This document shows, in pieces, positions 1 through 8,535 of a DNA stretch of 21,517 bases. Positions within the stretch are counted from its first letter, which is position 1; every line of letters starts with the position of its first letter. Below the pieces are notes generated by a model that had not been told where the DNA came from, did no database searches, and was given only the letters and a program-made list of their open reading frames with translations. The position numbers and the translations under genes are program-made. Where the stretch lies: NCBI GenBank assembly GCA_027600665.1, contig JADGJL010000427.1, positions 1 to 21,517 of the forward strand, written 5' to 3'. Source of the stretch: Irineochytrium annulatum (lineage: Eukaryota; Chytridiomycota; Chytridiomycetes; Chytridiales; Chytridiaceae).

Positions 1-104
1 TACGATACTCCAGGTGCGTGGGCTCTGTTCTCCGGATTCGAATTGTTCTTCGCATATGTCTTACGTACTAAATAAATCATCGCTACGACGTTACGATACT
101 CCAG
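1..104. repeat. 13-bp direct repeat TACGATACTCCAG
   Basis: TACGATACTCCAG occurs at 1-13 and again at 92-104, the second copy running straight into the TATA element. Two exact copies 91 bp apart could be a factor binding site or a leftover of local duplication; the window edge cuts off any further copies to the left. Confidence 0.5.
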
Positions 105-114
105 TATATAAAAG
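105..114 (+). promoter_or_regulatory. TATA box (TATATAAAAG)
   Basis: The element reads TATATAAAAG followed by GCGG, a near-ideal Pol II TATA box. No clear ORF starts shortly downstream on the plus strand, so its gene is unknown; it could drive a long or spliced leader for the gene at 875, or a non-coding RNA. The same TATATAA-GGCGG core stands in front of the twin six-cysteine gene on the other strand (15381-15392). Confidence 0.4.
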
Positions 115-874
115 GCGGTCAACGTTCTCAAGTCGCGAAGGTGACGAGGCGCTGAGGTGCGGATGGAGGGGTGATGGGGCCAGCGTTGACTTCCAGCGAG
201 CATCTTCGTCAACCTGGAGTGTGAAACGAGTTGACGCATGGCCATGGAAGCGATTCTTCCTTCTTTGACTGAGAGCTTATGATTTCGGCATGCAAAAAAT
301 GAGAACAATAGCAAGGTCTTATTGGGCGTCAACGTTTTACGCGAGCGCTGGTCTGATGTGGCCGCCAGCTCAATAATGCAGTACCGGTGCGCATTTGTCG
401 GCTAGTTCCCGGGAGACAGAGCACTATTCCCACTGTTGAAGGACTGGCTTGGATGCGAGCTCGGAAACTAATTCTCTGCAATTATATTAAACTCAGCTCC
501 CGCGATGAACGGACGAAGCTTCCCACATCTTAGATGAGGTAAAGCCTCGCTGCTTGACCCGTTTTTCCCAGCAGCTTCGCGTTGCTTGCTCGGCGGTGGC
601 GTCGTGGTCTCCGCTTGGATTTTCGATCCCAGCCTTCAAAACTCGGTCTTCGCCGCGACTTCATCTTCAACTCAGTCGCCTCGCTCGCCCCGCGCTCGCC
701 TCCTCCCATTCCGACCTCACGCGAGTCCCGCGACACCGCCCCTCCTCCTCGCCTCCGCCGCCTTTCCTCGTCCCCTGCTCAGACTCCGATCGCGACTGAT
801 AAACCCGCGACTCTCGTTCGCAGCGTCCTCCATCCACTTGCACCGCGTTCCTCCGCATCTCCCTCTCTCCCACA

Positions 875-1998
875 ATGGTGTTTTCGATCGAAGTCGTGGC
901 CACCACCATAGCGGCAACGCAGGCCGCAACCATGGGCCTCGCAAACCTGAAGGCGAGTCATCCGACCTACGTCCCGTATCCGAAGGGTTCCTTCCCGGAC
1001 ATCAAGACCTGCCAGAAGGATAACTGGAACCTTGGTGAGTGAGAAGAAGACGGGACGGAGGTTAAATCGCGAGGGACGATTTACCAATACGTTTCTCGTG
1101 ATAGGGACCGACTACAACCCATACGCGCCCCCAAAGCCGTGGCCCGTAAAAGGTCAGCAGGTCTACATCAAGGATGAATACAACTTCTGCATCAACCTTC
1201 CCGACCCGAACTCCTCCTACTTGGTATGTCATATCTCCATCCGAAGGTTGTGGTCTCACCATTTTACACAGAAAAAAGCCTACTATGACCAAGGCTTCAA
1301 CCCGACCATCGTCCAGGCCGAGGGCTTTGTCCACGCATTCTGTTTGGGATCGTACAAGACGCCTGGCGCCAGCAGCATGCCGAGCGGCGCCATCACGGCG
1401 GCGCATGTGATCAAGAATTTCGCCGGGAGTGTGCATTACTACCAGATCACGGGGCGGATGGATTGCAAGAAGCTGGGGATCAACTGTGATGGGAGTTATA
1501 AGGGGGCTTATGATGATGGTGGTCAATGTAAGTTTCTTAGCGAGACGGTCCTGTACTTTTTTGCGAGCGCTACCATACCCTACATCCTCCTCCCACCTTC
1601 CTATCCACCCTTGCTTTCTCTTCCTACTGCCTGCTTCAACATTGTTCCTTCTCAATTCCACCATGGTCGCTATCAGCCCTTCTAACCCTGCGTTCTTCTT
1701 CCTAAAAGACGACTCGGTCTCCTACCGAAACTGCGGCAAAGAACCCTACTCCGGCGTCGACTCCTCTAAAAACCCTGGTCTGCCCAACTACGTCGAGCAA
1801 GCCGGGGACGGCATCTTTTGCATGCGCATCTGCAACGGCGGGCTTGGTGAGGGCCAGCCCTGCAACGTCAAGCACGATGAGGACGGGTGCTATGTCACCA
1901 TGGGGATGGTGGATAAGCCAGGGTTTTCGTACAAGGAGATTACGAAGGGGGGGAAGAGGAGGAGGACGTTGGGGACCGGCAGGGGGACGGAGGAGTGA
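875..1998 (+). CDS. Predicted secreted protein of unknown function (four exons)
   Basis: Exons 875-1034, 1105-1223, 1272-1527 and 1709-1998 join in frame to a 274-residue protein. Introns of 70, 48 and 181 nt have GTGAGT, GTATGT and GTAAGT donors and TAG, CAG and AAG acceptors. The ATG at 875 has A at -3 and G at +4, and in-frame stops lie just upstream. The first 20 residues form a weak signal-peptide-like segment ending near ATQA-AT. The mature part is rich in Cys, Tyr, Pro and Gly, with stretches such as FPDIKTCQKDNWNLGTDYNP, AYDDGGQYDSV and DGIFCMRICNGG. From memory it resembles conserved secreted proteins of unknown function in fungi, but no enzymatic motif is visible. The C-terminus changes to a basic tail (GGKRRRTLGTGRGTEE) unlike the rest. 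Function is not assigned; the exon structure is well supported by matched phases. Confidence 0.8.
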
Positions 1999-2728
1999 GA
2001 TTTTGTGATTGAGGGACGGTTTTTGGGTAAAAGGAGGGTGCTTTACAGTGTAGAGAGGGACTGGGTTTATTGACAGGGCTTCTGTGTACAAGCATGGGAG
2101 GCTCTTGGGGGATTTATAGGCTTTCATTTTCATCACGTTATCATCATTCTCTCCTTCTGGCCGCATTCTTTGCTTGATGATTGTACCTTTCCTGTTTCTT
2201 CTACATTGTCCCATTCCATCCTGTATCTTAAACTTCATGATAGTGTATTTCGCTATTGCGCCTTCTTCCCTCTCGTCTATTGTTTCTCTCTTTTCGCCCT
2301 TCTAGATCGTATCTACGCGCCTGCAGCGTCATTTCATCCTTTATGTTGTCCGACTCTTTTTCTTCTTTCTGACCAGAGGTCTTTCCTTAAGCGTCAGCCC
2401 CGCGATCTGTATTGTAAAGGGAGATGTACAATAAGCTTATCTTCGCGAAACTGCTTAATGTTAATCCTCCTGGTTTTCGAATTCTTCTTTGTTCTTCCCT
2501 GCGCCGTTGACATCAGGTAAAGGAGCTGGCTCCAGCTTGACCTCGCCCGTAATTTTTTTTTTATTCCTTTCGTCCTTACAAATACTTTTTGTACCATTAA
2601 TTGATGGAATAAAGAGAGTAATGAGGCTGCCAAGCTCCAGTTGTCCTTTGGTTTCAGCCCTTGCAAAACAGCGTCGCGTCGAGCCTCCGGTTTTGGAGTT
2701 GCTTCTTTGGAGACATCAACACTTCCTG
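1999..2728. other. Intergenic region between two plus-strand genes
   Basis: This holds the 3' end of the first gene and the promoter of the coiled-coil gene. It is T-rich on the plus strand, with a T run near 2551-2561 and pyrimidine-rich blocks around 2200-2400. Open frames in it give low-complexity peptides without recognisable domains. In-frame ATGs at 2489 and 2621 could extend the next gene upstream, but the peptide they would add does not resemble the rest of that protein. Confidence 0.5.
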
Positions 2729-4478
2729 ATGCCGCCAACCGCCGTCTCGCCAACCCCGTCGCCGTCCTTCCTCAAAGGGGACGGCCACACTGCCGGGCTC
2801 ACCATGTCCCTCAGCGCGGACTCACCCCTGCTCGCATCCCTCAGCGCCATGCTGAGGCAGGTCGTCGAGTCCACTGTCGCTCCGAAGATCGACTCGATCA
2901 TCACCCGGTTGGACGGGATCGAGGCCAGGATTGCAAGCGGATTGTCTGCTCCCGTCGCCAGGAGCGTCGAAGGTAATGATCGCTCTACCAGCTTATGTCG
3001 CCTCCCGTGTAGCGCCAGCGCCATCCAACGACTCCGCGACCACAGACCGCCTCGACTCCCTTTACGCAAAGCTGGACTCTACGGCATCGACACTGCACGT
3101 TGAAAGTTCTCGCGTCGAGAGCTCCCTCGCGCGGCGGATGGATGGGCTCTATGCCCGCTTGTCCTCGTTAGAAACGAAAGTTGAAGAAGGCAGCGAGGCC
3201 AGGAGGATCCAGGACCACATCTCCGCCGGCGCCGTGCATGCCCTCGCGTCCGGATCGCGCGGCGCGGATGTTGATGTTGACGACGATGTGGCCGGCGCGC
3301 TCGAGGCGCGCATCGCGGCCGCCATCGAGAGGGCCGTCGCGCAGGCATCGGACGCCGCCGCGACGGTGGATGTCGCGCCATCCGTGGCAGCGTCACCGGC
3401 GGCGTCACCGGCCGTCGTCATGCAGCCGCCGCCGCACCCTGGGCAGGGTCAGGAGATGTACATCCGGCGCGTTGACGGGGTATATGCCAAGATGGCGGCG
3501 CTGGAGAGGAAAGTGGATGAGATTGCTGCCGGCGGGGTGTTAGAGGGGCGGATCGCGGACGCTATTGAACAGGCGCTGCTGAGGGCCGGCGAGAGTGCCA
3601 GTGTTGCGGGGGCGGGAGTGCCGGTGGATGGCGTCGCACTGGAGGAGAGGATTGCGGGCGCAATTGACAGGGCGTTGGCGAAGGCTGGAGACATGGCGAC
3701 GGGCCCGGTAGCGACCCGCGATGCACCGGCCGCGGTGGCGCTGGACACGTCCGAGTTAGAGAGGAAGATCGTGGCTGCGATGGAGGCAGCGCTGGTCAAG
3801 GCGTCAGAGGCGTCAGCCGGCGAGCCCTTCACGGCCGTTGCACCCTTGGACTCATCCAGCCTGGAGAGCACGATCGTGCAGGCCATCGACAAGGCCATCG
3901 CCCGGTCCGGCGCTGACGCCGGCAAGGTCGACACGTCCGTCCTTGAAGCAAAACTCACATCCGCGATCGAGCGCGCCCTCACTCGCTCGGCCTCCGACGC
4001 GGCCGCGGCAGCCGTCGCGCCCCTGTCCGTCGACACGGCCTCCTTCCGCAACTCCGTCGTCGACGCGGGTGGCGTCGTGACCGCCGAGGGGACGCTGAAG
4101 CTCGTTGACCGGCTCGATTCACTTGAGACGCGCCTGGAGGCACTCCCCGGTCTCTTCAAGGCAGCCTTGCACACCGCGCTGGACTCGCACGCGGAGCTTC
4201 TTTCGGCGTTGGTGAAGATGACGGTGGAAAGCCGGTTGGCGAGCTATGATGGCGGTGAAGCTGTGACGACTCCCACTGGGAACAACAGGAGGAGACCGAG
4301 CGTGTTGGGCGGGGCAGCGCCGAGGGAACCCGGAGCGCTAGATGGAAGGAGCAGGAGCTCGAGCACGAGCTCGTTTGGGTTTCCGAATGTGATGGCGATG
4401 GTTAATGGAGTCGGCGCCAAGCAGAGCCAGGAGCCGGGGGCGGAGGGGGAAGGGCAGAAGAAAGGGTGGTGGAATTGA
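2729..4478 (+). CDS. Repetitive coiled-coil protein, function unknown
   Basis: Exon 1 (2729-2972) and exon 2 (from 3013) join across a very short intron with donor GTAATG; the acceptor is at 3012 (40 nt) or in-frame at 3018 (46 nt). The product is about 569 residues. The start is uncertain: ATG 2729 has a weak context, ATG 2804 (ACCATG) a strong one. The protein is Ala/Glu/Asp-rich with no Cys core. It contains heptad segments of the type RLDSLYAKLDS, RMDGLYARLSSLETKVEE, RVDGVYAKMAALERKVDE and RLDSLETRLEALP. It also has six related helices, such as LEARIAAAIERAVAQAS, LEERIAGAIDRALAKAG and LEAKLTSAIERALTRSA, at about 3300-3993, separated by Ala/Pro/Asp linkers. A Ser/Arg-rich tail ends in KKGWWN. 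There is no signal peptide or membrane segment. This suggests a cytoplasmic scaffold or filament-like protein, by inference only. Confidence 0.75.
3300..3993 (+). repeat. Six degenerate helical repeats in the coiled-coil gene
   Basis: Six copies of a roughly 17-residue amphipathic helix with pattern LE-x-(R/K/T)-(I/L)-x-x-(A)-(I/M)-(E/D)-x-A are encoded near 3300, 3540, 3640, 3757, 3860 and 3943. Copy spacing shortens from about 80 to 28 residues towards the C-terminus. The copies differ at many codons, so this is an old duplication rather than a recent DNA repeat. Confidence 0.65.
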
Positions 4479-4745
4479 GGTGGGGTCGGTAGGGCATGTC
4501 AGTTGGAACTTTGTACATTACATCCTCAGTCGCCCTCTTCTTTTTCGTCTCCTTTCTTTCGTTTCTTTCTTATCACAACATGGTGTTGGCATAAACGTTT
4601 TGGCGTTTCTTTGTATTTTACCCTGTTCTCTCTTCCATTCCTATATCAATTGTACCTGCTTCATTTTTGGCTTCCTTTCTTTTTTCTCCACTGCTTTTTT
4701 GGTTCTTCATTCTAAAACTCTATATGCATGCATTTACAGCTGGAC

Positions 4746-4751
4746 AATAAA
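4746..4751 (+). terminator. Candidate poly(A) signal AATAAA
   Basis: An AATAAA hexamer lies about 270 bp after the stop codon of the coiled-coil gene, in T/A-rich sequence. It is the best-placed canonical poly(A) signal for that transcript. Confidence 0.3.
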
Positions 4752-5045
4752 AATGTCACAGACCAATACCGTTCTAAATATTTATTATTGGCATAAGAGA
4801 GCGGGAATAGCCCTATTAAAAAGCCTTCCACCTTCGCAAAGCACACCTTATGGATGACAAGAACGAGACACTAAGCACTTGGCCATGAGAACACCTTTAG
4901 ATACTAAATAAACGCAGAAGAGCTGATACGGACGATATTGACATGAGACATGCCCTCCCTCAAGGCGTTCCCATTGTCGCATCCTGTCTGCCTTCTACTG
5001 GGAAGATCCATCCATTCCCTTCTTCAGCAATTCATCAAGCAAGCC

Positions 5046-5343
5046 TTAAACCCTTTCCATCACCATGTCGAACGAACGAAGACAGTCTTTTTTTCTTTTC
5101 TTATTAGTTAACATTTTACCCAACAATACAGATGGGATGCACAAATTGTTTTCAACGCGAGTGATCAAGCTTCTCAACACTTGAGAATACATCCTCATGA
5201 TCGGCAGTCGGCGGCGCTGTCGCACTCCAACCACCTTCGCCGCAGCCGTGGCGTACACTCCGAAACCCTGTAAGACCGGCATACTGCAAAATAAATACAT
5301 TATTTGAGAACGGCATCTACTATAAGTTTTCAATCGACGACAT
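5046..5343 (-). CDS. Doubtful small two-exon ORF (86 aa)
   Basis: On the minus strand an ATG at 5343 opens a 23-nt exon. It could splice (5284-5320, donor GTAGAT, acceptor TTTTGCAG) to an exon at 5046-5283, giving 86 residues in frame. The middle of the product is encoded by a GC-rich island (YMPVLQGFGVYATAAAKVVG), while the C-terminal half is encoded by AT-rich DNA and looks random. The 37-nt intron is shorter than the others in the window. I do not recognise a family. It could equally be chance open sequence or the remnant of a gene. Confidence 0.15.
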
Positions 5344-5700
5344 GGTGGTGTCCAGACATCACACGAGGAAAGAATTCGGCGCTCATTTGTGTTTTATTGA
5401 CTTCCCAATGTATAAAATGGCTTATAACGTTTAAGGTTCAACATAAAATAGAGGATAATCGTTATGAAATAGAAACGCTCGACCGAGGCTACAACTTTTA
5501 TAGAATAAAGGGATACCAAGAATAGACATGGAATCTTCGAACGGAAAGAAAAGTATGCCTACAAGTAGGGAGAGATCCAACAAAAAATGAAACGTTGAAG
5601 TAAACTTTCATGGATGCAAAAAGGAAGAAAGGAGAAAAGGTGCATGTTGCCGAGAGAGGTGGGGGTGGATCAGAATAGATGTAATCAACAAAATCAGACT

Positions 5701-8465
5701 CTACGGCTCGGCCATCCGATCCAGGTTGATCGACACGCTGCTCACGTTCGGGCTCAAATCCTTAAAATCCTTCCTCGTGATCGTGTCGTCATCCACCGTC
5801 GACAACGCCGACGCCGCCGGCGCCCGCCTGCCATGCCCATGCCCATGCCCCTTCCTGTGCTGCTCCTCAACCATCTTGAACACATCGCTGTCGCCCTTGA
5901 ACGTGTGAGAGTGCTCGACCCAGAGGAAGGTCTTATCCCTCGGCGGGAGCAGGTCCCGACCCCATCCCTCCCAGTGGTCCAAATCGGTCCTGATCTCGAC
6001 GTCGTTGCCTGACCGCGGGTCCTGCGCGACGACGAGCTTGATGGGCTGGCTCACGACCCTTTCCTGATTGTCCTTGCCCTCGCCGGAGCGGACGATGGTG
6101 TCGCGCTCGGTGAAGAGGAAGTAGCGGCGGGCATCCTGGGGTTCGGTAGAGGCCGTCGAGCCGTTGCCGTCCTTGGCGCGGCCGTTCTTGTCGAAGGACG
6201 AGGACGAGCGGGGGCGGTCCATAACACCGAGGTGAGAGAGGAGGTGGTTGCGCTCGCGCTCGGAGAGACGCTCGTCCATTTCTACATAAAAAGGGGTCAG
6301 TTTGGGTGGAAAAGGAGAAACTGGAAAGAAATGAACGAACCCATGATAAGGTAGGCCCATTGGACCCTCCAGGCCCTCCTGGAATCAAGCGCGATCGACT
6401 TGAACGTCTCGGTCAGCTTTGCAATCAAAACGTTGACGAGGAGGACGAGGGTGAGGAAACCGTAGGTGACAAACAGGAGCTCGGTGAAAGCCGGGAGCTT
6501 GGCCTTCCTGAAGTCGTCGAAGACGGCCTGGGCGAAGATGAACCTCACGGTCCAGAGCAGGGCTCCAGGCAACTGGTTCCAGTCCAGAACCGGGATGGGC
6601 TCCTCTGTCGTCGCGGCGGGCACACCGTTCATCTGAAGGTAGAAGGCAACGGAGAAACCCATGGTGAAGGTGATGTAGAGCGCCAACCACTCGAGCAGGT
6701 CACCGAGAAGGATGCGGCGGAAGATGAGGGTGAGCGGGCCAAGCGAGGAGAAGCCCTTGGCGAAGTTGAGCATGTAGAACCATCCGAGGATACCGCCGAG
6801 GCCCATGATGACGTTCTCGCAGTCTCGGAGCGTGATCTGGACGTCGTCGCCAACGTGGGGAGAGATGGCGAACCGGATCACAGGGATGAGCCAGACGAAG
6901 ACAGAGAACATCCACTGGATCACGTTCTCGCCGGAGCCGTAGCCCGTAAAGTAGGCGAGGCCCTGGACGATAACGTCGCGCAACTCGGCCGAGATCATGC
7001 CCACAGTTCCGATGATCGTGACGGCCTCGAAGCCGAGACGGAAGTACTGGGTCAGCTGGGTGTACCTGCCGCCGCTCTCGCGGATGTTGAAGTAGTGGCG
7101 GCGGTCGACGATGTCGTCGGGTTGAAGCGCGACGGAGACGGTGAAGCAGCAGATGAGAAGGAGGGTCAGAATGAGCCGCATCAGGAACTTGCGGCGACCA
7201 TACAGGGCCCACTTGACCCTAAGGAGGGCGTCGAAGAGCGGGTGCGAGATGATAATCTTGTCCTCTCTCTCAACAGCGATTTCGAGCGCCGACTTGGACA
7301 CGCGGCTCGTTTTGCTGCGGTTCTTGCCGGTGCCGGGTTCAATGTAGTGCGGCTGGACGGGGTCGAGGTCGAGCAGGGGAACGCGGTACTGCCGGACGAA
7401 GCCGAACTCCCAGATCGTCTCCTTGATCGTGTCGATGATGATTGCGTGGCCTTGCGAGATGCCGACTTGGAATGGCGACAGATTCTCCTTGTTCCGGGCC
7501 TGAGTGATGTTGATGGTCGTTCGCATCGCGGCGATGTCCTTCAGATTGGCGGCCATCAAGTAGCGGTACAGCTCAAGATCAAACCGACCGTAGAAGGCGA
7601 TAACGTGCAGGACGTTGTTTCCTGGAATTTTTTGGTTACTCTCCGGTATTGAGGGCTTCGAAGGGACTGCATGCAACTTACCATAAAGATCGACGGTGGT
7701 CAGATCTGCATTTCCTTCCTCGACAAGGAACTTGACGATGTCGAAGTTGTTGGTGCAAGCGGCGAACTGAAGAATGGTCTGCCCATAGTATAACACACCG
7801 CGGTCCTTGTCCTTCAGGAACTCTGTGCCCCTGACGAGAGGGCCGTTGACGTCGGCGCCCTCCTTCAGCAAAATCTTGACCAAGTCCAGTCTCCCCTTTG
7901 CGGCGGCAATGTGCAACGCCGTCTCGCCGAAATACCGATGCATGAGGTAGATCTCGTTCACGAGCTTGCCGGGCCACTCCTTCAAGATCCAATTGACGAT
8001 GTCAATATGGCCAAGAAGCACGGCGACGTGCAAGACGGTCTCCCCCTCGCCCGAGCGCTCGCATTCTCCCCTGGTCAGGCCGGGCTCGAGACTGGAGGGG
8101 CGGCGCGCCTCGATGATGAACTGGGCCAGGTCGCCCTGGAAGCAGGCCCGCCACATCGGGTCGGTGTCGAAGAGCGAGATCTGATCATGGTTGATCAGGT
8201 CGTGCTCGGGGAAGGCGTGGGTGACGTGGTGATGGGGCTTGGGGATGGTCCGCATGGTTGGAGGTTGACCAGCGACAGGGACGACGGGGGCGTCAGGGGT
8301 GGCGATGCAGTCGGGCGGCTCGGAGGCGACTCGGAGGCAGGGCGTTGGGTGGTTTAACACGGGTCGCAGGCGCTTTGTTGTATGAGAGGACGAGCCCGAA
8401 ACCAGGCGCGGCTTGTTTTGTGCAACGTCCTTTTGCAAAAGCGGTCTGCGGTGCGCCATGTCCAT
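5701..8465 (-). CDS. TRPV-like cation channel with ankyrin repeats
   Basis: Exons 7682-8465, 6341-7621 and 5701-6281 (introns of 60 and 59 nt) encode 881 residues. After a Pro/His-rich N-terminus there are about five ankyrin repeats (roughly residues 141-330). Between repeats 2 and 3 lies a long loop (VRGTEFLKDKDRGVLYYG) matching the TRPV finger pattern. The linker SALEIAVEREDK and the pre-S1 helix (LFDALLRVKWALYGRRKF) also follow TRPV. Six membrane helices lie near residues 406-427, 458-482, 494-514, 531-556, 566-592 and 639-665, with a pore helix at 615-632. S6 (LLVNVLIAKLTETF) continues into a TRP-like helix with a conserved Trp (ALDSRRAWRVQWAYLIM). The family forms tetrameric, usually Ca2+-permeable sensory channels. 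The cytosolic tail of about 190 residues includes a GHGHGHG tract. The first intron has no stop and is a multiple of three, so retention would add 20 residues. Starting at the second ATG (8459), which has G at -3, is also possible. Confidence 0.92.
5832..5850 (-). repeat. CATGCC triplet repeat coding for Gly-His
   Basis: Three tandem CATGCC units on the plus strand encode the GHGHGHG segment in the channel's C-terminal tail. Short hexamer arrays like this can vary in copy number without breaking frame. Confidence 0.6.
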
Positions 8466-8535
8466 CCGTTGTTTTTCATTAGCTAGTAGTTTCTACACTG
8501 CATAGATGCGTGGCAGGGGTTAAATGACGCTAATG

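Larger units (their letters stand above)
1..874. other. Non-coding region upstream of the first gene
   Basis: No convincing protein gene is visible. The first 300 bases hold a 13-bp direct repeat and a good TATA element near base 105. Bases 540-870 are a pyrimidine-rich stretch, open in several frames at once, whose predicted peptides are Ser/Pro/Arg-rich low complexity; this is best read as promoter and 5' leader of the gene starting at 875. The frame of that gene carries stops (TGA TAA) at about 797-802, so it cannot extend upstream without another intron. Confidence 0.5.
4479..5700. other. AT-rich region between convergent genes
   Basis: The two flanking genes both end here, yet the gap is 1.2 kb and much more AT-rich than the genes. 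An AATAAA at 4746-4751 could be the poly(A) signal of the coiled-coil gene. A GC-rich island at about 5190-5280 stands out and could be an exon on the minus strand, listed separately with low confidence. No tRNA-like or rRNA-like sequence was found. Confidence 0.5.

Noticed and set aside
586..1023. 145-codon ORF overlapping the first exon of the secreted protein
   Set aside because: It is in another frame, made of Ser/Pro/Arg low complexity from a pyrimidine-rich leader, and is incompatible with the well-phased downstream exons.
6306..7652. 448-codon plus-strand ORF opposite the channel gene
   Set aside because: It is antisense to a clear TRPV-like exon; its Glu/Asp/Arg/Gly-rich product is what reverse reading of GC-biased codons gives, and no domain is visible.
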